From Bradyrhizobium sp. in8p8 (GTDB taxonomy: Bacteria > Pseudomonadota > Alphaproteobacteria > Rhizobiales > Xanthobacteraceae), in the NCBI RefSeq assembly GCF_000426845.1, contig NZ_AUGD01000001.1, forward strand, positions 434,001 to 498,000: a DNA stretch of 64,000 nt. Direction: 5' to 3'. Both the position numbers and the translations under genes were made by a program. Within the stretch, counting starts at the first letter, position 1, and each line of letters starts with the position of its first letter. Positions 34,722 to 42,928 of this stretch are shown here, in pieces. Below the pieces are notes generated by a model, which was given only the letters and a program-made list of their open reading frames with translations, did not search any database and was not told the DNA's origin.

Positions 34722-35864
34722 ATGACCGAACGTATCCAGGAATTCCTGCGCAACCGCCGCAAGGATGGCCTCGACACCGAGCCGTGCCTGGTCGTCGATC
34801 TCGAGGTCGTGCGCGACAACTACCAAAGCTTCGCCAAGGCGCTGCCCGACAGCCGCGTGTTCTATGCCGTCAAGGCGAACCCGGCGCCGGAAGTGCTGTC
34901 GCTGCTCGCGTCCATGGGCTCCTGCTTCGACACCGCGACGGTCGCCGAGATCGAGATGGCGCTGGCCGCGGGTGCGACGCCCGACCGCATCTCCTTCGGC
35001 AACACGATCAAGAAGGAGCGCGACATCGCGCGCGCCTTCGCGCTCGGCATCCGGCTGTTCGCGGTCGATTGCGCCGCCGAGGTCGAGAAGGTCGCCCGCG
35101 CCGCGCCCGGCGCGAAGGTGTTCTGCCGCATCCTCTATGACTGCGCCGGCGCCGAGTGGCCGCTGTCGCGGAAGTTCGGCTGCGACCCGGAGATGGCAGT
35201 CGAGGTGCTCGACCTCGCCAAACGCCTGGGTCTGGAGCCGTGCGGCATCTCCTTCCATGTCGGCTCGCAGCAGCGCAAGGTGAAGGCGTGGGACCGTGCG
35301 CTGGCAATGGCTTCGCAGGTGTTCCGCGACTGCGCCGAGCGTGGCATCAACCTGTCCATGGTCAACATGGGCGGCGGCTTCCCGACCAAGTACCTGAAGG
35401 ACGTGCCGCCGGTGGTGACCTACGGCCGCTCGATCTTCCGCGCGCTGCGCAAGCACTTCGGCAACCAGATTCCGGAGACCATCATCGAGCCGGGCCGCGG
35501 CATGGTGGGCAACGCCGGCGTCATCGAATCCGAGGTCGTGCTCATCTCGAAGAAGAGCGACGAGGACGAGGTGCGCTGGGTCTACCTGGACATCGGCAAG
35601 TTCGGCGGTCTCGCCGAGACGATGGACGAGTCGATCCGCTACGCCATCCGCACCCGTCACGACGGTGCGGACATGACGCCGTGCGTGCTCGCAGGTCCGA
35701 CCTGCGACAGCGCCGACGTGCTGTACGAGAAGAACCCGTATCCGCTCCCGGTCACGCTGGAGATCGGCGACAAGGTTCTGATCGAAGGCACCGGGGCGTA
35801 TACGTCGACCTACTCGTCGGTGGCGTTCAACGGCATCCCGCCGCTGAAGACCTATCACATCTGA
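34722..35864 (+). CDS. Ornithine/lysine-type PLP decarboxylase, fold III (alanine-racemase-like)
   Basis: This 380-residue member of the eukaryotic-type ornithine decarboxylase family converts ornithine to putrescine (possibly also lysine to cadaverine). The PLP lysine is K51 in FYAVKANP. The phosphate-binding and active-site motifs SFHVGSQ, MGGGFPTKY, EPGRGMVGNAG and GPTCDSADVLY are all present; the Cys of CDSAD is the second-subunit catalytic residue. ATG at 34722 has GGGAGAG six bases upstream. It heads a set of polyamine genes: GNAT, RidA and homospermidine synthase follow on the same strand. Its long structured leader points to regulation by polyamines or precursors. Confidence 0.93.
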   Translation: MTERIQEFLRNRRKDGLDTEPCLVVDLEVVRDNYQSFAKALPDSRVFYAVKANPAPEVLSLLASMGSCFDTATVAEIEMALAAGATPDRISFGNTIKKERDIARAFALGIRLFAVDCAAEVEKVARAAPGAKVFCRILYDCAGAEWPLSRKFGCDPEMAVEVLDLAKRLGLEPCGISFHVGSQQRKVKAWDRALAMASQVFRDCAERGINLSMVNMGGGFPTKYLKDVPPVVTYGRSIFRALRKHFGNQIPETIIEPGRGMVGNAGVIESEVVLISKKSDEDEVRWVYLDIGKFGGLAETMDESIRYAIRTRHDGADMTPCVLAGPTCDSADVLYEKNPYPLPVTLEIGDKVLIEGTGAYTSTYSSVAFNGIPPLKTYHI

Positions 35865-35879
35865 TCTGCCACATCAGAT
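35859..35879 (+). repeat. Stop-codon-spanning hairpin
   Basis: ATCTGAT (35859-35865) and ATCAGAT (35873-35879) form a 7-bp stem. The decarboxylase TGA (35862-35864) lies in the left arm. Confidence 0.5.
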
Positions 35880-35909
35880 CCGCCTCTCGGTCTGGGGCCT
35901 GACGAACCC

Positions 35910-35929
35910 GGAGCCGGCTTGCCGGCTCC
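35910..35929 (+). terminator. Terminator-like hairpin after the decarboxylase gene
   Basis: GGAGCCGGC (35910-35918) and GCCGGCTCC (35921-35929) form a perfect 9-bp stem over a 2-nt TT gap (in practice a tetraloop), followed by TTCCTC and AAATTTC. It probably terminates part of the transcript before the GNAT gene. Confidence 0.6.
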
Positions 35930-35958
35930 TTCCTCAAATTTCGATTTCTGACGACGCC

Positions 35959-35991
35959 TTGAACCGGCGTGCTTTGCGCACGTCGGTTCAA
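35959..35991 (+). promoter_or_regulatory. Strong 14-bp hairpin in front of the GNAT gene
   Basis: Positions 35959-35972 pair with 35978-35991 over a 5-nt loop with one G-U pair, 17 bases before the GNAT start codon. No T-run follows, so it is unlikely to be a terminator; a processing site, mRNA stabiliser or protein-binding site is possible. Confidence 0.5.
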
Positions 35992-36008
35992 GTGGGGACT
36001 GACGCGCC

Positions 36009-36596
36009 ATGACTGCTCCTCGGAAGCCACAGATCGCCCTCACCTCGAAGGCCGCTCCGTTCGTGATCCGTGCGGAACGTGCTGCCGACGTCGCGATGCG
36101 TGAAGCGTTGCTCGATGCCTGCTTTGGCGAGAACCGCCATGGCCGCACCTGCCAGCGCCTGCGCGACGGACGTGCACCCGCCGCAGGCCTTGCCCTGTCG
36201 GCGGTGCGCGAGGGCAAGCTCGTGGGAACCGTGCGGCTGTGGCACGTCAGCGCCGGAGGCAGGCCTGCCCTGGTCCTCGGACCGCTGGCGGTGGACCCTG
36301 CCTGCCGCGAGCTCGGGATCGGCGCCGCGCTGATGCATCAGGCGCTGGCTGCCGCCCGGGCGCGCGGGCACGCCGCCGTGATCCTGCTTGGCGATGCCCC
36401 CTATTACGCCCGGTTCGGCTTCTCGACGGAGAAAACCGGTGCGCTGTCGCTGCCCGGCCCGTTCGAGCGAGACCGCCTGCTGGCAATCGAGTTCGCCGAG
36501 GGCGCACTCGATGGCTGCGTCGGGATGATCGTCCCGACCGGCGCTGCCCTGCCCAAACGGAGGGCGGTTCGCGCACCTGAGGCGCGCGCGGCTTAA
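36009..36596 (+). CDS. GNAT-family N-acetyltransferase
   Basis: This 195-residue protein has the GNAT core LVLGPLAVDPACRELGIGAALM, whose RELGIG is the pyrophosphate-binding loop for acetyl-CoA. VILLGDAPYYARFGF resembles YhbS-type acetyltransferases. The N-terminal 25 residues form a short extension. It lies between a decarboxylase and a homospermidine synthase, so polyamine acetylation is a reasonable guess from context, but the substrate is not visible in the sequence. Three hairpins separate it from the decarboxylase gene. Confidence 0.85.
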   Translation: MTAPRKPQIALTSKAAPFVIRAERAADVAMREALLDACFGENRHGRTCQRLRDGRAPAAGLALSAVREGKLVGTVRLWHVSAGGRPALVLGPLAVDPACRELGIGAALMHQALAAARARGHAAVILLGDAPYYARFGFSTEKTGALSLPGPFERDRLLAIEFAEGALDGCVGMIVPTGAALPKRRAVRAPEARAA

Positions 36597-36649
36597 GGGA
36601 TCCCTTGCATCGCGAAGCCCCAGGCCGCGTTGAGCGGCAACGCCCGACC

Positions 36650-36690
36650 GCGCCTGCGCCAAGCCAGTTCCTTTGGGGTTGCGCAGGCGC
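36650..36690 (+). repeat. 10-bp inverted repeat between GNAT and ridA
   Basis: GCGCCTGCGC (36650-36659) and GCGCAGGCGC (36681-36690) are exact complements around a 21-nt loop. Nothing T-rich follows. It may be a regulatory or mRNA-stability structure within the operon. Confidence 0.55.
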
Positions 36691-36742
36691 CTGAAACGCC
36701 CTTTAACCCCGCGAAACATCCCCCTGGTCGAGGTCCGAGAGC

Positions 36743-37132
36743 ATGTCCCGTCGCCTGATTTCCACCGGCTCCCCGTTCGAGAAGACCGCCGGCTACAGCC
36801 GCGCCGTGATCGACGGCGAGTTCGCCTTCGTCGCGGGAACCACGGGCTATGACTACACGACGATGACGATGCCGGCCGACGTCACGAGCCAGTCACGCAA
36901 CTGCTTCAAGACCATCGAAGCTGCCCTGAAGGAGGGCGGCTTCGAAATCGCCGACATTGTCCGTGCGACCTACTATGTCACCGACCCCAGCTACATCGAT
37001 GCCCACTTCGCCGTCTGCGGCGAGGTTCTCGGCGACATCAGGCCGGCAGCGACGTTGCTTGTCGTCAGCGCCCTCGCCAAGCCCGAGATGAAGGTCGAGA
37101 TCGAAGTCACCGCCAAACGCCGCAGCATCTGA
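36743..37132 (+). CDS. RidA/YjgF-family protein
   Basis: This 129-residue Rid-family protein has the segments SRAVIDGEFAFVAGTTGYDY and AALKEGGFEIADIVRATYYV and the end LAKPEMKVEIEVTAKR. RidA proteins hydrolyse reactive enamine/imine intermediates formed by PLP enzymes. The canonical catalytic Arg near position 105 (C-[RK]-E-x-x-x-A type) is not obvious, because the corresponding segment reads PAATLLVVSALAKPEMK, so this may be a Rid subfamily other than the archetypal RidA. Its place beside a PLP decarboxylase is logical. Confidence 0.85.
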   Translation: MSRRLISTGSPFEKTAGYSRAVIDGEFAFVAGTTGYDYTTMTMPADVTSQSRNCFKTIEAALKEGGFEIADIVRATYYVTDPSYIDAHFAVCGEVLGDIRPAATLLVVSALAKPEMKVEIEVTAKRRSI

Positions 37133-37198
37133 GAAGCGCCGCCGCGCCTGATCCGTCCCCCACCCTTTGTCTGCCAGCACGTTTCGGAGAACCATCCC

Positions 37199-38641
37199 AT
37201 GAGCCCCGCCTCGCAGGTCTACGCGAAGATCACCGGTCCCATCGTCATGGTCGGCTTCGGCTCCATCGGCAAAGGCACCTTGCCGCTGATCGAGCGGCAT
37301 CTCGACTACGACAAGTCGCGCATCACCGTGCTCGATCCGAAGGACGAGGGCCGGAAGGCGCTTTGCGAGAAGCACAATGTCCGATTCATCCAGAAGGGCC
37401 TGACCAAGGACAATTATCGCGAGGTGCTGACCCCGCTGCTCACGGAGGGCGGCGGCCAGGGCTTTTGCGTCAATCTCTCGGTCGATACCGGGTCGACCGA
37501 CATCATGGAGCTCTGCAACGAGCTCGGCGCCCTCTATATCGACACCGTCAACGAGCCCTGGCTCGGCTTCTATTTCGATGCCTCGAAGGGGCCGGAAGCG
37601 CGCTCCAATTACGCCCTGCGCGAAGTGACGCTGGCTGCCAAGCGGGCGCGCCCCGCCGGCTCGACGACGGCCGTTTCCTGCTGCGGCGCCAATCCCGGCA
37701 TGGTCTCGTTCTTCGTGAAGCAGGCGCTGCTCAACGTTGCCGCGGATTTGAAGCTCAACGCCCCCAAGCCGAAGACCAAGGCTGAGTGGGCGGATTTGAT
37801 GCGGCAGGCCGGCATCAAGGGCATCCACATCGCCGAACGCGACACCCAGCGCTCGAAGAAGCCGAAGGAGCCCGATGTCTTCGTCAACACCTGGTCGGTC
37901 GAAGGCTTCCTCTCCGAAGGCGTGCAGCCGTCCGAGCTAGGCTGGGGCACTCATGAGAAATGGATGCCCGACAATGCGCGAACTCATGAGGCCGGCTGCG
38001 GCGCCGCAATCTATCTGATGCAGCCCGGCGCCAACACGCGCGTGCGCACGTGGTGTCCGACCCGTGGCGCGCAGTACGGCTTCCTCGTCACCCATAACGA
38101 GTCGATCTCGATCTCCGACTACTTCACCGTGCGCGACGCCTCGGGCACGGCGATCTACCGGCCAACCTGCCACTACGCCTATCATCCCGCCGACGATGCC
38201 GTGCTGTCGCTGCACGAGATGTTCGGCCGCGCCGGGAAGATGCAGGAGAAGCACCACATCCTCGACGAGAACGAGATCGTCGACGGCATAGACGAGCTCG
38301 GCGTGCTGCTGTTTGGCCATGACAAGAACGCCTATTGGTATGGCTCGCAGCTTTCCATCGAGGAGACGCGCAGGCTCGCGCCCTACCAGAACGCGACCGG
38401 CCTGCAGGTGACCTCGGCCGTGCTCGGCGGCATGGTGTGGGCGCTGGAGAACCCGAACGAAGGCATCGTCGAAGCCGACGAGATGGATTTCGATCGTCTG
38501 CTCGAAATTCAGATGCCCTATCTCGGCCCGGTGAAGGGCTTCTACACCGATTGGACGCCGTTGACGGACCGCCCAGGTCTGTTTCCGGAAGACATCGACA
38601 CCAGCGATCCCTGGCAGTTCAAGAACATTCTGGTGCGGTGA
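37199..38641 (+). CDS. Homospermidine synthase
   Basis: This 480-residue NAD-dependent enzyme belongs to the saccharopine-dehydrogenase-like family. It condenses two putrescines (or putrescine and spermidine) to sym-homospermidine, the main polyamine of many rhizobia. The dinucleotide-binding loop GFGSIGKG is at residues about 18-25. Family segments are VNEPWLGFYF, CGANPGMVSFFVKQALL, GWGTHEKWMP, THNESISISDYF and CHYAYHPADDAV. It closes the polyamine gene set and would use putrescine made by the decarboxylase upstream. A palindromic repeat follows the stop codon. Confidence 0.93.
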   Translation: MSPASQVYAKITGPIVMVGFGSIGKGTLPLIERHLDYDKSRITVLDPKDEGRKALCEKHNVRFIQKGLTKDNYREVLTPLLTEGGGQGFCVNLSVDTGSTDIMELCNELGALYIDTVNEPWLGFYFDASKGPEARSNYALREVTLAAKRARPAGSTTAVSCCGANPGMVSFFVKQALLNVAADLKLNAPKPKTKAEWADLMRQAGIKGIHIAERDTQRSKKPKEPDVFVNTWSVEGFLSEGVQPSELGWGTHEKWMPDNARTHEAGCGAAIYLMQPGANTRVRTWCPTRGAQYGFLVTHNESISISDYFTVRDASGTAIYRPTCHYAYHPADDAVLSLHEMFGRAGKMQEKHHILDENEIVDGIDELGVLLFGHDKNAYWYGSQLSIEETRRLAPYQNATGLQVTSAVLGGMVWALENPNEGIVEADEMDFDRLLEIQMPYLGPVKGFYTDWTPLTDRPGLFPEDIDTSDPWQFKNILVR

Positions 38642-38661
38642 ACGCCTGTCTGTCTCCGCTT

Positions 38662-38762
38662 GTCATTCCGGGGCGCGCCGCTTGGCGCGAGCCCGGAATC
38701 CATCGGGAGACAAAATGCGCGGAAATGGATTCCGAGCTCGCGCTTCGCGCACCCCGAATGAC
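38662..38762. repeat. GTCATTCCGGGG-type palindromic repeat, second copy
   Basis: GTCATTCCGGGGCGCG begins at 38662 and the mirrored CCCCGAATGAC ends at 38762, with GGAATCCAT/ATGGATTCC as inner arms. It is the same element as at 23980-24084 and again sits between convergent genes. Confidence 0.8.
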
Positions 38763-38771
38763 CGTAGAAGC

Positions 38772-39101
38772 CTACTTCTTCTCGAGCGGCGGCGCGATCT
38801 TCTCCGCGGGAGCCGGCGGCAATGCCGGCTTGGTCGCCGCGCCCTGCGTCTGCGGATCCGGACGTGCGGGCTCGGGCGCCGGCGTGGTCGGCCGGTCGCC
38901 GCCGGGCTTGGCTTCCGCGGGCTTGTTCTGATCCTCGGAAGGCGTGCCCTGAAGCGGCGGCGTTGCCTGCGCCAGCTCCATCCGATTTTCGGCGCGGATT
39001 TGCGCGAGCGACATCACGGCGACCACGATGCCCGCTGCGAGCAGCGAACCAGCAATTGTCAGGTCGAGCTTCAGTCTGCGCTTGTCGCCTTGAATGGCCA
39101 T
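38772..39101 (-). CDS. Single-pass membrane protein with proline-rich periplasmic tail
   Basis: This 109-residue protein has a basic N-terminus (MAIQGDKRRLKLDL), one membrane helix at about 15-35 (TIAGSLLAAGIVVAVMSLAQ) and a Pro/Ala/Lys-rich tail. No domain is recognised. The frame is open further upstream to 39158, but residues there are unlike a membrane protein start. It lies next to a MgtC-like gene on the same strand, 101 bases downstream of it. Confidence 0.6.
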   Translation of the reverse strand: MAIQGDKRRLKLDLTIAGSLLAAGIVVAVMSLAQIRAENRMELAQATPPLQGTPSEDQNKPAEAKPGGDRPTTPAPEPARPDPQTQGAATKPALPPAPAEKIAPPLEKK

Positions 39102-39202
39102 GTCGATCACCGCCTTTGTCCGCAGGACAACGAAACCGCGACCTGCCGGTTCCGGCATTGAAGAACCGGGAACCCAGCCCTCTGCGCGCCAAAACGCCGC
39201 GC

Positions 39203-39919
39203 TCAGTCGGTGGTACTGACCTCCCAGGTAGCGTGTCGCACGCCCGGCAAATGCTGGAGGTCAGTCGCCACCGCGTTCAGCTCGTTGGGGTCGACTGCGG
39301 TCGCGACCAGTTTTGCGGCGATCTCCAGAACGTCATCGCCGATTTCGGCCACATCGATATCGGCCACCGAATATTTCGCGGTCTCGAGCTTCTCGACGAG
39401 CCGGTCGCGCATATCCGGAAGAGCATCGGCCGCAACGGCAAGCTTGAAATAGTAGGTTGCCTCCAGCGCCTTCTCGTTCAGGGGAATACGGTTGATTGCA
39501 TTGACCAGCGGACGCAGCATGGTGTTGCCGGCGATCACGAACACGGTCAGCGCGGACGCCTGCGCGATCATGTCGGCGCCGGCGCAGGAGCCAACCGCGG
39601 CGGACGCCCACAGCGTTGCCGCGGTGTTGAGACCGCGCACGTCCATGCCCTGCTTCATGATGACGCCGGCCCCGAGGAAGCCTATGCCAGACACCACGTA
39701 GGCGATCACGCGCACCGCGCCGTCGGCGCCCGCCAAATTCATCGCGAGATCGACGAAGGCGGCGGCGCCGACCGCGACCAGCACGTTGGTGCGCAGGCCC
39801 GCCGTGCGCTGACGGTATTGCCGCTCGGCGCCGATCAGCGTGCCCAGCACGAAGGCCGTGGTCAGGCTGGCCAGCGTATCCGCGAAGTCGGCAAGCTGGA
39901 ATGTCGTCAGAAATCGCAT
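39203..39919 (-). CDS. MgtC/SapB-family membrane protein
   Basis: This 238-residue protein has the MgtC membrane domain in its first 140 residues (LTTAFVLGTLIGAERQYRQRTAGLRTN, then VSGIGFLGAGVIMKQG). A soluble C-terminal ACT-like region ends LPGVRHATWEVSTTD. MgtC proteins are linked to magnesium-limited growth and F-ATPase inhibition in pathogens; non-pathogen members are less well understood. It stands 30 bases from the zinc-operon WD40 gene's 3' end, but on the same strand and separate. Confidence 0.9.
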   Translation of the reverse strand: MRFLTTFQLADFADTLASLTTAFVLGTLIGAERQYRQRTAGLRTNVLVAVGAAAFVDLAMNLAGADGAVRVIAYVVSGIGFLGAGVIMKQGMDVRGLNTAATLWASAAVGSCAGADMIAQASALTVFVIAGNTMLRPLVNAINRIPLNEKALEATYYFKLAVAADALPDMRDRLVEKLETAKYSVADIDVAEIGDDVLEIAAKLVATAVDPNELNAVATDLQHLPGVRHATWEVSTTD

Positions 39920-39949
39920 GGCCCCCTATAAGGCGGGAACCATGACAAA

Positions 39950-40969
39950 TTAAAGCTCCAGCAGGCCGCCATCCCCATTTTCGTCCGCAAAGGCCAGCAG
40001 CGTGCCCTTGGCGTTCCAGCCGAGCGCGGCGACGGGCGGCGTGCCGTTACGGCGGACGAGGATTTCCGCGCCGTCCTCCAGCCGCAGCATCAGCACGGTG
40101 CCGTCGCTGTAGCCGGCGGCCAGAATATCGTTCTTGGGATGGCAGGCGACCACCGACACGCGTGCTTGCAGCGGCGCGAGCATCGCGGGCTCCTTGCCCA
40201 TGGGGCCGTCCTTGCTGCCGAACGGCCATACGATCACGGTGTCGGCGCCTGACGTCGCGAGCCCCTTGCCGCCAGCGCTCCACGACATCGAGCGGACGCG
40301 ACCGGGGTAGCCTGTCATGCGCATGTGCCTGTTGTCGGCGAGCCGCCAGCCATGCAGCGCCGGCTCGTGCATCGCGGTGACGAGAAACTTGTTGTCCGGA
40401 CTGAACGTGACCGCGTGATGCGAACCGGCCCAGGGCAGGAATTCGGCCGATCCCGCCATGTTCGGAAACCACAGCGTCACGCCGTTGTAGTGCGCGATTG
40501 CGAGCCGCAGGCCCTTCGGGGCGAATGCGAGACCGCCGACGGTGGATGGCACTTCGATCGACTTCTCCTCGGCCTTGCCGCTCTTGACCGTGGCCGTCTT
40601 GCCGGCCGACCAGGCGAAGGTGCCGTCGGCGTGCAGCGCCACCGCGTCGATCCAGCGCCGCTTCGGATCGGTGGCGAGCAGCGTCGCCTCGCCCTTGGCG
40701 TCGAGCGAGACGACCTTGCCGGCATCGCCGCCCATCACGAGGCGCTTGCCGTCTGAGGCGGTCGAAAGAATGCCGCCGCTGTGCACGGCAACCGTAGTGA
40801 TCTCGCCCTTGCTATCGACGAACGCGACATTCTCCTCGCCACCGACGAAGGCGGCACGGCCGCCGAGGAAATGCACCGAGGTCACGGCCATGCCGAGCCC
40901 AATAGGCTTGACGCGATCGGTGACGGAGACGATCGAGGCTGAATCCGGGGCCGGCGCGAACTCTTTCAT
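39950..40969 (-). CDS. WD40 repeat protein, last gene of the zinc operon
   Basis: This 339-residue protein is built of WD40-like blades throughout (VTSVHFLGGRAAFVGGEENV, AVTFSPDNKFLVTAMHEPALHGW, SMSWSAGGKGLATSGADTVIVW, ALGWNAKGTLLAFADENGDGG), enough for one seven-bladed propeller. There is no signal peptide. The start codon overlaps the CobW stop by one base (TGATG), so it is made with the zinc GTPase and probably acts as a protein-binding scaffold for it. The frame is open upstream to 41071, but the coupled ATG at 40969 is preferred. Confidence 0.85.
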   Translation of the reverse strand: MKEFAPAPDSASIVSVTDRVKPIGLGMAVTSVHFLGGRAAFVGGEENVAFVDSKGEITTVAVHSGGILSTASDGKRLVMGGDAGKVVSLDAKGEATLLATDPKRRWIDAVALHADGTFAWSAGKTATVKSGKAEEKSIEVPSTVGGLAFAPKGLRLAIAHYNGVTLWFPNMAGSAEFLPWAGSHHAVTFSPDNKFLVTAMHEPALHGWRLADNRHMRMTGYPGRVRSMSWSAGGKGLATSGADTVIVWPFGSKDGPMGKEPAMLAPLQARVSVVACHPKNDILAAGYSDGTVLMLRLEDGAEILVRRNGTPPVAALGWNAKGTLLAFADENGDGGLLEL

Positions 40970-42009
40970 CACGAGACGATGCAGCTCTCGAAACCCTTGC
41001 GGATCGCCTCTTCCGGCAATTCGCGGCCAATGAAGACGAGGCGGCTCTCGCGTGGCTCGCCCTCCTTCCACGTCCGCTGATGGTTACCCTCCAGCATCAT
41101 GTGGACGCCCTGGAAAACGTAGCGGTCGTCGTCGTCCTGGAAGGCGAGGATGCCCTTCGAGCGCAGGATCTTGCCGCCCTCGACCTGCACCAGGTTCTGC
41201 AGCCAGGGCATGAACACGTTCGGATCGAGCGGCTTGTCGGTCTTGAGCGAGAGCGATTGCATCTCCTCGTCGTGATAGTGCTTCAGGCCATGGCCGTGAT
41301 CATGGTGATGGTCATGGGCGTGGCCGTGATGGTGGTCATGGTCGTGGTCGTCAGCTTCCAAGAAGTCCGGCTCGATGTCGAGGATGCGGTCGAGGTCGAA
41401 CGCGCCGCGATCGAGCACATCGGACAGCGCCACCGAGCAGCGCTCGGTGCGGTGCAGCTTCGCGTAGGGATTGATGCCGCGGATGCGAGCCTCGACCTCG
41501 GCGAGCTCGCCCTTTGTGACGAGGTCGGTCTTGTTCAGGACGATGACATCGGCGAAGGCGATCTGGTTCTTGGCCTCGGGCGCATCCTTGAGCCGGTCGG
41601 ACAGCCACTTGGCGTCGGCAACCGTGACGACCGCATCCAACCGCGCATTCTTCTGCACGTCCTCGTCGACGAAGAAGGTCTGCGCGACCGGCGCCGGATC
41701 GGCAAGGCCGGTGGTCTCGACGATGATGGCGTCGAACTTGCCCTTGCGCTTCATCAAGCCATCCATGATGCGCACGAGGTCGCCGCGCACGGTGCAGCAG
41801 ATGCAGCCATTGTTCATCTCGAACACTTCCTCATCGGCACCGATGATGAGATCGTTGTCGATGCCGATCTCACCGAATTCGTTGACGATGACGGCGTATT
41901 TCTTGCCGTGGTTTTCGGACAGGATGCGGTTCAGGAGCGTGGTCTTGCCGGCACCGAGATAGCCGGTCAGCACGGTCACGGGAATCTTCTGGGAGGTCGC
42001 TTCAGACAT
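40969..42009 (-). CDS. CobW/COG0523-family GTP-dependent metallochaperone
   Basis: This 346-residue P-loop GTPase has Walker A GYLGAGKTTLL at about 13-23, the metal site CICC in NNGCICCTVRGDLV, the ETTGLADP switch region and NKTD for guanine specificity. A His-rich cluster (HDHDHHHGHAHDHHHDHGH, about 221-239) precedes the CobW C-terminal domain with FIGRELPEEAI. Members such as ZigA/YeiR deliver zinc to client proteins in zinc limitation. Its place directly after znuA in an operon with a Zur-type box supports zinc. Confidence 0.92.
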   Translation of the reverse strand: MSEATSQKIPVTVLTGYLGAGKTTLLNRILSENHGKKYAVIVNEFGEIGIDNDLIIGADEEVFEMNNGCICCTVRGDLVRIMDGLMKRKGKFDAIIVETTGLADPAPVAQTFFVDEDVQKNARLDAVVTVADAKWLSDRLKDAPEAKNQIAFADVIVLNKTDLVTKGELAEVEARIRGINPYAKLHRTERCSVALSDVLDRGAFDLDRILDIEPDFLEADDHDHDHHHGHAHDHHHDHGHGLKHYHDEEMQSLSLKTDKPLDPNVFMPWLQNLVQVEGGKILRSKGILAFQDDDDRYVFQGVHMMLEGNHQRTWKEGEPRESRLVFIGRELPEEAIRKGFESCIVS

Positions 42010-42062
42010 AACAACTCCGGACTTCGGCTTGTCGCGCGACGCGAGGCGGGGTGGCCCCTGCC

Positions 42063-42926
42063 CTAGTGGTCAAGCGCGCTGGTCAGGGCCTTTATATTGT
42101 GCCTGACCATGTCAATGTAAGTGGGTGCAAGCCCCTTTTCGCCGGTCAAACCGTCCGAAATCAGGGTGCCGCCGACCTTGGCGCCTGTCTCGGCCGCGAT
42201 CCGCCGGATCAGCCGATCATCGCTGATATTTTCCAGGAATACCGCCGGGATCCTCGCGGCCTTGATCTGGCTGATGATGGCGGCGATGTCGCGCGCGCTG
42301 GGCTCGGTTTCCGTGGAGACACCCAGGGGGGCGATGAACCGGATACCGTATTCGCTGGAGAAATAGCCGAAGGCGTCGTGGGTAGAGATCACCTTGCGCC
42401 GCTCGGGCGGGATTTTCACCACGGCCTGCCGGACCTCGCGGTCCAGCGTTTCAAGCTTTTCCAGATAGGCGCTCGCCTGGGCACGGAAGAACTCGGCGTC
42501 ATCCGGAGCGGCCGCGGCGAGCGCATTGGCGATATCGGTGACGTAGATCTTGGCGTTGGGAATGGACTGCCAGGCGTGGGGATCGGCGGCCGCACCCAGT
42601 TTCAGCGGTGTGATGCCCGCGCTCGCGGTCACGACTTTCGCCTTGCTGCCGGCGGACTGCACAAGGCGCGGCAACCAGCCCTCGAGGCCAAGCCCGTTGA
42701 CGATGACGAGCTTGGCGTCCGCGATCCGTTTCGCATCGCTGGGCGTCGGCGTATAGACATGGACGTCGCCGTCGGCGCCAACCAGTGTCGTCAGATTGAT
42801 GCGGTCGCCGCCGACGTTGCGGACGAAATCGGCCAGAATCGAGAAGCTCGCGACGACGTTGAGCCGCTCCGCGGCCTGCAGCGGCGAGGCGATCAGCAAC
42901 AGCGTACAAAGCAGGATGAATCGCAT
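42063..42926 (-). CDS. znuA: Zinc ABC-transporter periplasmic binding protein
   Basis: This 287-residue cluster A-I metal-binding protein has a signal peptide (MRFILLCTLLLIASPLQAAE). The metal ligands are visible: HVYTPTPSD (His near 60), DPHAWQSIPN (His near 130), STHDAFGYFSSEYG (His near 190) and an acidic residue near the C-terminus. The His-rich loop often found in ZnuA is absent, so manganese or mixed specificity cannot be excluded from this gene alone; the Zur-type box and CobW neighbour favour zinc. It starts two bases after the permease stop codon. Confidence 0.88.
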   Translation of the reverse strand: MRFILLCTLLLIASPLQAAERLNVVASFSILADFVRNVGGDRINLTTLVGADGDVHVYTPTPSDAKRIADAKLVIVNGLGLEGWLPRLVQSAGSKAKVVTASAGITPLKLGAAADPHAWQSIPNAKIYVTDIANALAAAAPDDAEFFRAQASAYLEKLETLDREVRQAVVKIPPERRKVISTHDAFGYFSSEYGIRFIAPLGVSTETEPSARDIAAIISQIKAARIPAVFLENISDDRLIRRIAAETGAKVGGTLISDGLTGEKGLAPTYIDMVRHNIKALTSALDH

Positions 42927-42928
42927 CG

